This document shows, piece by piece, positions 46,775 to 58,315 of a stretch of 64,000 bases of DNA. Within the stretch, counting starts at the first letter, position 1; the number at the start of each line of letters is the position of its first letter. The notes beneath the pieces are model-generated. The model did no database searches, was not told where the DNA came from, and saw only the letters and a list, made by a program, of their open reading frames with translations. The stretch lies in assembly GCA_020543525.1 (NCBI GenBank), contig JAHYIO010000031.1:992001-1056000 (forward strand), given 5' to 3'. This DNA is from Coriolopsis trogii. Its lineage: Eukaryota > Basidiomycota > Agaricomycetes > Polyporales > Polyporaceae. The translations under genes were made by a program, and so were the position numbers.

Positions 46775-48994
46775 TCACAGTGGGATGGTGGCGGAGGAGG
46801 TTGCTGAGCTGCCGAGGCCTTTCTCGGCATCCAGGCTGTCGTTCTTCTTCTGCACTGCGGCTAGCTGTGCATCGGTCGGGTCGTCGGGCACGTATGGCGC
46901 CTTGAACATCGAGCCGTCAATGAAGGACGGGATGCTACGGGTGAAGACGGTGATCCAGAGGATGAATACGACGGCTGTATAAGCGCGAGTGGGTCAGTGA
47001 ATACATTCATACGGGGGGAAATCAGGGAGCGAGACGTACCGGTCCAAGTCGCTCCGATGGCCCTGAAGACAGGACTGTTGAGCACCTTGGCCAGCTGCAC
47101 ACACAGAAGCGCGAACACGCCGTTCGGGAAAATAAGGCCCCAGTATGCCATCGAGAAAGGCAGAGGGGTGGTCCAGCGGACGTGCCCGATCGTGATGACC
47201 GCGAGCAGGATCCACGCAACGCCCATCGAGAAGAGCACGAAGGCCCCGAGGAAACAGCCCGCGAAGATCATCTGGCCCGCGAGCGCGATCGTTGGAAACT
47301 CGTCTCCGAGGTGGAGGGGCAGGATCTCCGAGAGGTCCTGGCCGTTCACGAGGAGGGAGAACCCGCCTTGGCCGAGCGGGCCGAGGGTGATGAAGGCGGA
47401 GAGGATGAGGCCGGCGTCGGGGGTGCCTGCGGTGATGAGCCGGAGGAGGTAAACGGTGATCATCATCATGGCGAAACTCAGCCCGATAATGACCATCGTG
47501 AACGAGAAGCCGGCAGTGAGGAGAGCGAGAGTTGTCGAGTGCGGCATAAGCGCGTGGGACATGAGGCCGCCGGAGGACGACGCGACGATGAGGGTAACGA
47601 CTGGGAGCAACCAGGTCGCGGCCATCTTTGGTAGCGAGTGCTCTTGGCGGGTGATCCTGGAGGAGAAAGTTAGGATTTGGAGGAGTGAGTAGAGATGGCT
47701 AATACGTACATGGCATATAGCATGCCAAAGGCAACGGCATAGGAAACAGCGGAGTCCAGCCACCAGAATCCCCATAGAGTCCAGAGGAAGCCAGTACCAC
47801 CGAATCCCCAGTCCTGGTTGATGTTCTGGGCCAATTCATGAGTACGCGGCATGTCAACGCGGGCCAATGCGAACGTACCAGAGCAGAGTTGATCAATGTT
47901 GCTGCTCCCATGGGGAAGCATCCGATGAACAAGCTTTGTGCCGGATGGTGAATCATCAAGGACCAGATCTGCAGCGTTCATGTTAGGCGTTATTTTTTGA
48001 CAATTCCTGGAACCGTCTCGTCATACGACCACGTCGAGGCCGACGCTCGATACAAATAAGCAGGCTCCCCGAAGCATTGTAATGGCCTCGTGACCGATCT
48101 CTGGGACCTCCGGCGCAGGGCGGAACTGTCTCAAGCGCACCGCATACAGCGAACCGATGTGCCGGAACTAATAGCAGATTATGTACGCCGCCGCATCGAG
48201 CGGTCGTCTCATGGGCTTCCTGACGCAACTCTGAGTCTTTTTGAGTGGATACCGCGCATTATGTGCATGTCATGTCTATCCACCTATCGTCCCGATGGGT
48301 GGGAACAAGGATGATCCTGAACCTTCGCCGAGAGGGCATGCTCCCACGAGTGGACCAATAGCGAATGGCACGGTACAAACAATGCGTTCGAGCGCCGGGG
48401 AGGTCGTATGAGAGCAAAAAAGAGAGGAGGACGTACCTCGGGGAACATCACGTATCGGAGGACTGTGCATGTGCATACGAAGATGAACAGGACGAGGTTC
48501 AGGAGGAAGATGATGAGCGCGGCGACCTTGAGCGCCAGGCTATCGTTGTGGTAGGGGAAGTTGTGAAGGAGAGCAGAAACCACTCCAGTACCCATGATCA
48601 CGGCGTGCCAGGCCCATGTGAAGTGACTGTAAAGAGAGGAAGAGGTCAGTCATCGGTATGCACGTCACGGCGTTCAGGGTTGGGGATAGGGGGAGAGGCA
48701 GAGAATGGGGCTCAAGAATCGATGAAGGGCACTTCTGTTTTCAAGACCTCAATATTGATATTGAACAATGCCATAGGACGACCTGGAGGCCAAGATGGTG
48801 CCACCTTGGGTACCAGGAAGAGGTGCAACGCCTACCGACTACAGGGCGCCTATGGTCGGTAGTAGCCGCTTTGAGGGGGTCTCTCCCGCCTCCCCGTACT
48901 CCTGCTGAGACCGATGGAGCGCAATCAAAAGCAAGACTCACCGGATGCGATATCTCCAGCTCTTCCAAGCGTGAACAGGCAGCATGAGGGGCAT
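46775..48994 (-). CDS. SSU1-type sulfite/anion efflux transporter, copy 2
   Basis: Paralog of the gene at 44585-46253. Exon 1 encodes MPLMLPVHAWKSWRYRI and joins to HFTWAWHAVIMGTGVVSAL. Then VLRYVMFPE, WSLMIHHPAQSLFIGCFPMG, LWGFWWLDSAVSY, AATWLLPVVTLIVASSSGG, LGPLGQGGFSLLVNGQDLSE and PFSMAYWGLIFPNGVFALLC. The end is SATSSATIPL. Two introns are far longer than usual here: 48627-48941 (315 nt) and 47969-48436 (468 nt); copy 1 has no intron at the second site (VFPDIWSIM is continuous). A TATA-like box is near 49085. The start could be the second Met of MPLM. Confidence 0.85.
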
Positions 48995-50185
48995 GGTGGG
49001 CAGGAACAGGCCCAAGAGGTGGTGAGGGAGGCCGAAAGAAAGGGAGGCGAGGCGAAAGGCGAGGTGATAGCGCAGCGACGACGCTATATAGAGACGGCCG
49101 GTGCTCGAGGACTCCACGACAGAGAATGGAGGACATGAGATTGGGAACGCGGAGCTCGGATTGTCAGCCCTCGTCTAGCGAATTCCGAATACTGCCAGGA
49201 CCGGCACACGAGACGAGGTCTGGCCTCCAATAGCGGGATGCGCATAACCCAGGAAGCATGATAGGCAACGCGGCATCGGACACCGCGCAGGACAGTGCCC
49301 AGGACGTATTCCGAATTGTTTGGCCACTCGGAGCAGCACGATTGGGAGCCCTTCCCATCGGGCGCCTGTCTCCAACATTTGTTGGCGAGTTTCAACACTG
49401 CCACACGCACGTGAGCTCTCCCCCGCGGGGTGCCCCTCTCTTGCTCGCGAAAACTGTAGCACCGCGGCCGTAGCGGGCACTGGCCACTACTATTTCTGTG
49501 GTTATCTTGCGCCTGCACTACTGAGTTTATCGGGATCTGCACTGCGCATCGTAAGTGAGAAGCAGGAAACAGGCGTGCTCTGATTCTATTCAGGGATATA
49601 CCATACGAGAGCTCGAAGATCCCCTGGCAGCGCGGAGCCTCACACGACAGCACACGCTGCAAGTGCCACTCTGTTGTCCGAGGCCATTGGACCGCACTAA
49701 CTGCCCCGGAGTCGTCGTGGCGCTCCCAAGTCTCATCCTGACGTCGACCTCTCCCTTGTTGTAGCCACTGTCAACGAAGCGTCTATAGCGTATACGACAG
49801 TTTTCCGGACAAAGAGGAGCATGCTGTCTGTCTGGCCGGATCCATCTCTGCGCACGGCAGATGCGGGTCGCCGAGAAGGAAACGGTACTCCGTCTTCGAC
49901 GGACGCATGGTCGATACATTACTCCCGAGCTATTTTGCTCGTCGAGACCCTTCCACTCATTCCACATCGTGAATCTACTATCTGATGGACGTTAGAGTGA
50001 ACGAGGACACGGCATCTACAGCACTTTCCGCAGTAGGATAGTCGGCTTCCAAATTGGGAAGAATCACGGCGCGCGCTGTGCTGAGTCTCTGCGTGGCAGC
50101 TTCCGGCCATACACTTGCCTCCGCATCCCTCTTCTCCTCTCCCCTCCCGTCCGTCTCTCTCTATCTCCGTCCTCGGCCTTCCGCA
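48995..50185. other. Divergent promoter region
   Basis: About 1.2 kb between the second SSU1-like gene (minus) and the phosphatidylinositol 4-kinase (plus). A minus-strand TATA-like element at 49085-49090 lies about 90 bases before the ATG at 48994. No exon is supported. Confidence 0.4.
49085..49090 (-). promoter_or_regulatory. TATA-like box
   Basis: Minus strand CTATATAG about 90 bases upstream of the ATG at 48994. Confidence 0.4.
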
Positions 50186-53100
50186 ATGCCAAATCGTTCC
50201 GAATACCAGCCGCTGGCACAGAGCGTGGAGGACGAGGAAACGGATGTTTCCGAGGGCATTCTGCCGCAACCGGCACGAGGCTTACGCAGGGCGCAGAGGC
50301 CGGTGCACATTGATTTGAGCAAGTTGGACAACGCGTTCAAGAGGTGTGCATTGTGCTCATTCATATGTGCGGGAACCGAGTGTGTTTGTGAAGGTGGACG
50401 GAGTCCATCGCCCAGAAAGTCAAGCGAAAGAAGAAGGTCGAGGACAACTCCAAGAAGGAGATATGGCACAGCGTATTCGAGCCCCAATACATCCCCAGCA
50501 TCGTACCTTCAGGGCCTGTGAGTATCCTTGTATGCCATATCTGCTATCCTTCGTGTCATAACACGGTTGGTATGGTCAGGTCAAGACCCTTGACCATAAG
50601 CCGCCCATGACCGCCGCCGACTTTGAATTGTGAGTGGTTCAGAGACTGTGTACGCATTTGTCTGGCTGACGGACGAAGATACGTGCAAGCAGTCCGAGAC
50701 GCCATTGCGGAGGGTATCCATCCCAAGATGATCACCAAGGGGTCGTCTGGGTCTTACTTTGCACGTGCGAAGGTGGACGGCCGTGTCCAAACTGTCGCGT
50801 ATGTCACCTCTTTCTGCACTTAACATTGCGTTCAATTCCGCGCTAGCGTCTTCAAACCCAAGGATGAAGAGCCGTACGGTCGTCTCAATCCAAAGGTACG
50901 CACAATGTACTGGATGTCACTCGTAGAGGTTCATGGCGCCTGTAGACGACCAAATGGCTACACAGGCAGTTCAGGTGGATCATTCCCTTCGGACGAGCTT
51001 GTCTGATTCCAAATCTGAGGTATGTCGATACTTTCCCCATCTTCATGACAGGCGGAGCTCATTTTGGACCAGTTACATCTCAGAAGCGGCCGCGTCACTA
51101 CTGGACGAACGTCTAAGCCTTAATATCGTTCCCAGGACACAACTGGTCTCATTGTCTAGTCCCGTCAGTCGCTCTCGCTTATACTGGTGTTCGAAGATTG
51201 ACTTTTGTTCAGGCATTCTTCTATGACTGGTTGGACAGAACTGCGGCAAAGAAGGGCAAGCCCCTCCCGGACAAGATCGGTAGCATGCAATTCTTCCTCC
51301 ACGGCTTCACTGGTGAGTTAGCCGCGGGGATCGTCTATTGTGTTACATCGCTCATACCCGTCTAGACGCATCTGACTTCTTACGCAAGCACCCCTGGCCT
51401 GGTAGGGCCATATCTGACACCTTCGACGACGACAGCCATAGGACGGGCGGTTTCCAGAAGAAGTTCCTTAGCGTCATGAAGGTTGTATGCGGGAAGACAG
51501 GCGCGGAGGATGACATGTATGATGAGGATGAGGATGAGGTGGACGGCCGGATGTATGACAGGTCGGAGAGCAGGTCTGGAGAGCCGTTCTATTGGACACC
51601 GGCTCTGCAAGACAGCTTCCGAGAAGAATTGGAAAAGTACGTCCTTCCTTGACATTCTCGCCCTGTAATACATCTTCATATTCGCATTATAGACTTGTCA
51701 TCCTCGACTATCTGATGCTCAATACGGATCGTGGGGCGGACAACTACATGATCAAGTACTGCGAAGCCGACCACTCCAAGAACCTTGTCGACGTCGCTCC
51801 CTCACGAACATCACGACCCGAGATGCCCATGATGACAGAATTGCGTCGGACGGATATGCAAGGGGGTGGAAATACCATTATCGGCACATCCACCCCGCCG
51901 TCGTACGCGCAAAGTTACGCCAACTCAAACCTTCCCTATACGAAGCAGCCCCACATACACATAGCCGCCATCGACAACTCGCTCTCGTTCCCGCACGAAC
52001 ATCCAAAGGGGTGGCGGTCGTATACGTATGGGTGGCTGTACCTGCCTGTGACGATCATCGGGCGGCCGTTCAGCCAGAAGACGCGGGATCACTTTTTGCC
52101 TTACTTGACCTCGAAGGCGTGGTGGGCGGAGACAACCTATGAGCTTAGAAAGCTCTTCGCTGTTGACCCGGACTTCCACCCCAAGATGTTCAGGGTATGG
52201 TGACAGTCTAAAATCAATACTGAGGAGGGATGCTCACTATGTGTCGACAGCGGCAATTGGCAGTCATCAAGGGGCAAGCGTGGAACATTGTCCAATCCCT
52301 GAAGCACGCAGTATGTTGAACAGGACAGCACTCGCATGTTATGATAGCTAACAGCCGTGCGTAGGACGAAGGACCTCTCGAGCTGACACGGAGAAAGAAG
52401 GTGCTCGTGTGGGACGACGAGATCCCCGTGACGGACGACATGCTGCCAGACATCGAAGCCGCGAACGACTCCTCACACTCGAATCACGTCCCCGCCATCT
52501 CCCCACACGCATCCATAGCATCCATGCCCCTCCCCGCCCAACCCCGCCGGACGCGCAGCCAGAGCATATCAGGCTTCCCGCCGCCCATGCGCCGCGTCTC
52601 GACCGACATGACGGGCCTCTCCCGCCCCGTCTCCTTCTCCGCCAAGTTCCAGCGCGTGCACCCCGCGACGACGGGCGTGACCGTGCTCGAGCACATGGAG
52701 CGCCTGGACGCCGTCGAGGCCGGCCTCAAGCGGATAGGCGTGGACGACGGCGCGGTGGAGGATGGCGAGGATGACGAGGAGGTCGACGTGGGCGAGGCGT
52801 CGACGTCTGTCCGCTCGCAGCCCGCGCGGATGCCGTCTTCTGCGCCTCCGGGGCAGACGACGTTCAGCTCGCCCCCGATCTCGCGCGAGCCATCGGGAGA
52901 GGGCGCGGGCGGAGGCCCGCTCTTGTCTCCCACCATGGAGCGCTTGCCGGCGGTGCCGGAGGCGGAGGACCACGATGCGCTGGCGATGTCGTTTGCGGAG
53001 GAAGACCTGGTGGCGATGTCGAAGAGCACGAGCCATATCGAGGCGCCGCACTCGACGTGGCATTCGCGGTTCGCGAGTGACCAGCCGGAGAGCCGGGATG

Positions 53101-53279
53101 AGGAGCGGCCGAGCTTGGAGTGGATGCAAGGAGACACGCCGGATAGCCCTAGGACGCGGACGGTCATTGTCGAGGTATGTCTCCTTTTCCTTCCTGTGCG
53201 TTAGGCTTGCTCACCTGGTTATGATATGATGCAGCGTCTTGAGACCGTTGAGACTAAGCCACTCTGCTCGTGCTGGTGA
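50186..53279 (+). CDS. Type II phosphatidylinositol 4-kinase (Lsb6/PI4K2 type)
   Basis: Makes PI4P on endosomal/vacuolar membranes. N-terminus is basic/acidic (HIDLSKLDNAFKR). The kinase core has the type II signature: MITKGSSGSYFARAKVDG (nucleotide loop), VAVFKPKDEEPYGRLNPK, KWLHRQFRWIIPFGRACLIPN, ILDYLMLNTDRGADNYMIKY (catalytic DRGxDN) and HIAAIDNSLSFPHEHPKGWR. An acidic insertion (YDEDEDEVDGRMYDRSESRS) and a long Ser/Pro-rich C-terminus follow. The final exon, after a 60-nt intron beginning at 53176, adds RLETVETKPLCSCW. About ten introns. The start at MPNRSEYQPL is preferred over an in-frame upstream Met (50054), which would add a Ser/Pro leader. Confidence 0.92.
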
Positions 53280-53477
53280 TTTCAAGGCTTGAGCTCAGGT
53301 ACATCACTCGACCCTTCTTCGTGTGTTTCTTGCTTTCATAATGCTTCTACGGAGTTCATCGCCTTCGTTACACCCCTACTTGCTTGCCCCGTACCATTCT
53401 TGAGTTCGGATCTTGACGCTGCGAACCACCGCAACAGGATGTATACATAGATCAATAGAGTACTATTACAAGTGACT

Positions 53478-55065
53478 TCACTCGCCCTCAGCCATGAGCC
53501 ATTTTGCGAAGTCGTCGAGGCGCTGCTTCTCGTTCTCGTCGTCGTCGCCTGTCACGTCTCCGTGTCCCCTCCGTTTGAATCGTTGTCGGCCGGCATAGAG
53601 GGAGGCCTCTATCCGTCGGCCAGCGAAGAACCTGCCGTTCATTTTCTGCCCAGAGTAACGACAGTCAGATCTCTTTACGTTGGGGAGAGGGCGGCGTCAG
53701 AACTCACCAGTACACATGCCTGTGCGCTCAGGGGATCCTTGAACTTGACGGTCATAACTCCGTCAGGTTCAGCCTGCGACCACTCGTGAGTATCGTGGGC
53801 AACAATCGGACACGCGACGCACGTCATATAATACAACATTTGTTACTTCGCCGAGGGACGAGCATTCCTCTCGAACGTCTTCTTTCAGGTCAAGCAACAG
53901 CGACTTGTCTTCTTCAAGCTCTTGCAGCGTGAACATGCGCTTAAGCACCACTACTCTGCCGTGCTTGTTCATCGCGTTCATCTTGTCTTCCTCGGTGATC
54001 GAAGGCCCAAAGCCATCCTCGTCGTCCCACTCGCCCAGCTTCCTGAAGAACGCAGCAAACCTGTGAGCCCTCCCAGGCGCCATGGAGATACAAGAGCACG
54101 CACTTCTGCATCTTGCCAATCCTCCTCGTCGCCCTCTTCTTGTCCTCCATCGTCTTCCTAGGCCTCGCGGCAGCGGCATTTTCGCCCGCGCCCTGCTTCT
54201 CGTGCTTGTGCGAAAACTCGGCGCGCTTGACGTGCATGCGCGTGGCGGGCTCGCCAACGCGCAGCTCGGCGTCGTCGAGCATCGTGATCGCGAGGTCGAC
54301 GGACTCCTCCTTGAAGTAGACGACGAGCGCGTCCCCGGAGAAGGAGCCGTCGTCGCGCGCGTAGAGCTTCACCTTCGGGTACCCCTCGTCGTCCTCCTCG
54401 ATCAGCCCGAACTTGCCAAAACGCGCGGCGAGCTCGTCCGCGTCAGTGTCGGGGGGCAGGCCGGTGATGTATACGGCTGTGTTCTTCGACTTGCGTTCCG
54501 GGGGCGCGGGGGCTCCGCTCGCACCGGCAGAGGAAGATGAGGCGGCTGAGGCACCGTTGTCTGCGGCGGCTTTCTTGCCGCGTTTGCTGCCAGAGATGAT
54601 GACAGGCCCGTCTACGGGCTCTTTCCGTTTCTTGTTGATGCGTTTGAGGACTGGCGCGGCGGGGGTCTGGGGGCGAGAGCGGCGCGCAGGAGCAAAAGGT
54701 CGGTTCCGAGCGTTACGGGGCGTGCATAGAGCCATAGAAGACTCACCTCCTCGTCCACGCCCGCGACTGAGTATGCAGCTTGTTGCGCCTTCACGAGGTC
54801 TTCGTCAATCTGATGGAGGAGCACGATTGGGTGAGTCGTACAAGCAGTATGGAGTACTACAAGACGTACGCACCACGGGCACCCATGCACCCTTTGCGGC
54901 ATCATACTCAAGTTCTGTCCCGTCATCTTGCTCAAAACGCCAAGTGCCCGCCGTCTGGTCAAAATGAACGCGTGGATCATTGGCGAACGCGGCGGATTGG
55001 GCTTCCGCGGAAGATCCAATCGCAATTGCTGCAGGGGGCGCGTCCTCTGAGGTTGACATGTTCAT
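53478..55065 (-). CDS. Cus2 / Tat-SF1-like splicing factor
   Basis: A nuclear U2 snRNP-associated protein that helps U2 snRNA refolding before pre-spliceosome assembly. The N-terminus has WRFEQDDGTELEYDAAKGAW, typical of the family, then DEDLVKAQQAAYSVAGVDEE. RRM1 is TAVYITGLPPDTDADELAAR with YPKVKLYARDDGSFSGDALV. A basic helix (KTMEDKKRATRRIGKMQK) leads to an UHM-type RRM2: VVVLKRMFTLQELEEDKSLL with an acidic helix, VTVKFKDPLSAQACV-type GVMTVKFKDPLSAQACV, and GRFFAGRRIEASL with the R-x-F loop that binds ULM peptides. It ends AKWLMAEGE. Six or so introns. It is convergent with the lipid kinase gene, stops 198 bases apart. Confidence 0.88.
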
Positions 55066-55490
55066 CGTGGGCAGACTCAGTCACCAGTGTCTAGTACAGA
55101 CAAGCGGAGGCAATAAGCAGCTAGCACGACTGTCGTGCTTTGGCCCAGCCTCGAAAGAGAGAGTGTTGGAAGGTCGAGAGTCTGAGTGGTAGGGTATCTG
55201 AAGCCAAGTGGCGAAGTCACTCCGAAGTGGCTTGGGCGCGCCGACCAGCAGCCTTCCCACGGCATCCATTCCTTCGGGTATGCTCGACTCACCCAGGACC
55301 GTCCATCCCCCTACAAATCGTCTGCCTAGGGGAGACAAGACTCACCCACCACAGCAGGCGCAGAAACGTCGGTGCATCGTGCCTCCCTGGAACTGAACAT
55401 TGTACTCGGAGACTTGACGAAGGGAGAAGATACATGAGATATGTGATGGTTGAGGACAGAGACTCGAGAGATATATTGTCAAACTCTAGT

Positions 55491-56203
55491 CTACTTCACG
55501 AGGATCATCGGGAAGTACGCATGTGGGTCATGAGGCGCATCTTCAACACGCTCTGGCCGCCACTTCTTGTATGCGATGGTAGGAGTTGGGGGGAGCTTGG
55601 ACTCGGAGTACGCCTTGCGAGCGGAAGTGATGGTAGCAATGGCTTGAGTGAGATCGAGAGCACCTTGCTGCTGTTGTTCAACAGGAACATCCGACTTCTC
55701 GCCCTCCCCAGGAGAAGCAATACTATTGTGAAGGTGTGAGGGTAAATCGTGACGTCGTAGGGGAATAGCAACGTACAGTTGTTGTGCCTTTGCATGGTCA
55801 ATGAGCAGAGTAGACAACTCGGATTGCGTCACCACCGAAAGCTGAGGGTATGCACGGCGAACGTCGCGTTTCCAGTACGGGTTCTGTGCGGGATCGGACG
55901 CTGGGGTTCCCTTGTTACTCTCCACCAATCATCAGGGTGAATGTGAATGTCTCGAACCTTTCGTGGCAGGGGTTGAGTACTTCTCCGGCCTCGACCCGGG
56001 AGGTGGCCAACGGTGGATGTTGGCAATGGGAAGGCCGCTGGATATTTCCGGGTTCACTGCGACGACATCCCCTGCAGCAGACGAATACGCGATGAAGAGT
56101 GGACTCGCAGAACGACAAACAGAATTGGCGCACTGAATTTCTTCCAGAAACCCTTCGGGCTCAGATGGTAAAGAGTGTGGTCGGCGGCCTTGCGGGTGGC
56201 CAT
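55491..56203 (-). CDS. Mitochondrial complex I 21.3 kDa-type accessory subunit
   Basis: Likely fungal NADH:ubiquinone oxidoreductase accessory subunit (NUZM type). Three to four exons: MATRKAADHTLYHLSPKGFW, then DVVAVNPEISSGLPIANIHR, SRPEKYSTPATKA, DPAQNPYWKRDVRRAYPQLS, VVTQSELSTLL, and a C-terminal ATITSARKAYSESKLPPTP ending DPHAYFPMILVK. The YWKRDxRRxYPxLSVV block is the diagnostic part. A 54-nt in-frame, stop-free intron (55723-55776) is likely after KAQQ. Other introns lie near 56070-56134 and 55915-55962. Targeted to the mitochondrial inner membrane by inference; no cleavable presequence is obvious. Confidence 0.6.
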
Positions 56204-56988
56204 GACCTCGAAGAGCGAACTCGGCGGAGGATGTGGTGAACGGTGACGACAGAAGTAGCTTCAGGCTTGTCGCCGCGGCAAACGACGAGGACGCGGTTGG
56301 GCCCGTGCCGGTCACATGCCCCTTTCGCACTCGGCGTCGCGCCTATCGAAGTCACTCAATACCGAACGCCAATGCAGGGATGAAGGCTCCGTCCGTGTGT
56401 CTGACATCGTTAACCGGATACTGCTGTCCCGTTGCTTGCATGGACCTGCCAACGATGCTTGGCCCTTTGGCAGAAGACTGCTGGTCGAACATCTGACAGA
56501 CAACTTTGGAAATTTACGAGCACCCGCAGCGCTTCGTTGTGCAGTATCCCTAGTTTGTTTTCACAGACTCCGAGACGGCGGTGACCAATGCTCGTCGTTC
56601 CCGTCGACGACGCCGTGGATGTTGCGGTTATGGTGAGTGTCCAATTGGCCAGCTCATGTCGCTGAAACGTCGTCACAATAGCGAGAGCCGCGCCCGGTGA
56701 ACATGGAGGTTGGTGATTGCGCAATAGTAGTGCTCGCGTTACACAACTTCACACCATCCGCCCCCGGGCTCGCTCACCGCGATCTGCGTTTCACCGACAT
56801 TCTAGGACGGTTACTACCTGATTGGTCTCCACGCTCGCTGTCGTGCTTGTCATTCCATACGTAGCAAGAATGACCTCCGCATATAAAGAGTAGCTGGCCG
56901 GCCTCTAGAATCTCCAAGCCCCTCGCCCCTCGACACCTCAAAACGTCTATTGCCCCACACTTGGTATACTACACAGAGGTTATCTCTC
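56204..56988. other. Divergent promoter region
   Basis: Between the complex I-type gene (minus) and the plus-strand gene at 56989. No exon supported; TATAAA at 56882-56887 precedes the plus gene by about 105 bases. Confidence 0.4.
56882..56887 (+). promoter_or_regulatory. TATA box
   Basis: ATATAAAGAG lies about 105 bases upstream of the ATG at 56989. Confidence 0.45.
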
Positions 56989-58002
56989 ATGGCTCAAGTT
57001 GCTATTGCTTCACCGGTCGCGGCAGCCCCCTCACTGCAGAATGCCACGCCACAGGAGCAGATCACAACCTCTGAAGACCTCCAGCCTTCTCTATCTTCTC
57101 CTGCGCCAGCTACAAAACCCTCTTCCGAACACCGTGACCCTCACGTTCTCCCTGACTTCGACGCCCCTCGGACACAGTCACCCATCTTGTACCTCCCGCC
57201 TCTCCTCTCCTCCCTGCCCGCGGGCGTCCTCCATCCCAACTACCCGATCTCCGCCCCTGCATTCTCATCGCCCAGCGCACCCCGCCCGCTCTCGACGGAC
57301 TCTCGCCTGCCTTCTATTGACAAGGCGTCCCTGTCCCTGCATCGCGCCCTTCACAACTTCCGGCCAGTCACACAAGAATACGCAACGGTGCCCTATGCCG
57401 AAGCGTTCAACTGGGACGAGATGGAGCTTCCCGAAGACGAAGAGCGCGAGTGGTACTGCGTCGCCTTCCGCAGCAAGCGGCGCGAAGGCAGCGACGGCGG
57501 TCGTAAGTGTAACATTCAACAGCGCATTTAACGTGTGGTTTGCACCGGCTCACCCGGATCTCGCTTACTTCCCTTACAGCGCTCTACGAGGCAGACAAGA
57601 AAGCGCACGAAGAGGCCGTACAGAACGGTGGTGTGAGTCCTTCTCCGGTTCCTCCGTTCTACGCCCGGCGCCCCAGCGCTCCACCTGCATTCCTTCCGCT
57701 TCTTCTCGTGAACCCGTCTAGCCAGTCGTTGCTCACCCGTTTGTGTATTTCGTATGCTGCAGTTGATCCTGTACTGGTACGGCACCCCGCACGCGATCAC
57801 CGGGCTCAACCTTGCGACGTGTATCTGGCAGTCCCGCGCCCACGCTGCTGCCGCCAACTCGCGCCCGCACCACATCCGTGCTATGCGCCTCGCGGCGGCG
57901 TCCTACGAGCGATACGATCTGGAGCGTTACCGCCTCAGGAAGGTCAAGGGCGAGCGTCGCGTGCGCGTCGAGGCCTACGACAGCGGGGACGTCGGTTGGT
58001 AG
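56989..58002 (+). CDS. Conserved agaricomycete protein of unknown function
   Basis: Three exons give about 280 residues. The first 110 residues are Pro/Ser/Ala-rich with SPILYLPPLLSSLPAGVLHP. The middle carries SLHRALHNFRPVTQEYATVP and EAFNWDEMELPEDEEREWY. Two introns (about 57502-57580 and 57634-57760) join ALYEADKKAHEEAVQNGG to LILYWYGTPHAITGLNLATC. The end is a compact helix-rich stretch, IRAMRLAAASYERYDLERYR, ending DSGDVGW. I remember similar proteins annotated only as hypothetical. The GTPHAITGLN segment and Arg/Tyr-rich tail are the conserved-looking parts. Confidence 0.65.
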
Positions 58003-58315
58003 ACGATTCCCGTGGGCCCACTAGTGGCCGTAGGTTTATGGGGTTCCGGTCTCTTGTTTTCGCTGTCCATATGTTTTCGAGTTGTGTCTTCTTGTCGTTT
58101 GTCTCCTCGCTATTCTCGCGGAATGGAACTATAACATGTGTAATCTACCCTAGCACGATAATGCATAACTGTTGATTCCGTTTGGTGCGTGCCTCATTCC
58201 ACAAACAGTCGCATCTAGCACCCTCATTTTCGGCGACTCCAAGCGACGGTTTTGGAGAGACAATGGAGAGCAATCAGCGTTGAGGAGTACTGAGCATGTT
58301 GATTGTACAGATCGC
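58003..58315. other. Convergent spacer
   Basis: Short 3' space between two convergent genes; no feature recognised. Confidence 0.4.

Noticed and set aside
47182..47634. Plus-strand frame rich in Glu/Arg/Asp opposite the second SSU1-like gene
   Set aside because: Antisense shadow of conserved membrane segments; no start context or homology.
48079..48240. Possible structured RNA in the 468-nt intron
   Set aside because: The open frame there is non-coding by context, and no convincing stem pattern could be shown by eye.
52569..53129. Arg/His-rich minus frame opposite the lipid kinase tail
   Set aside because: Composition is explained by the sense low-complexity tail.
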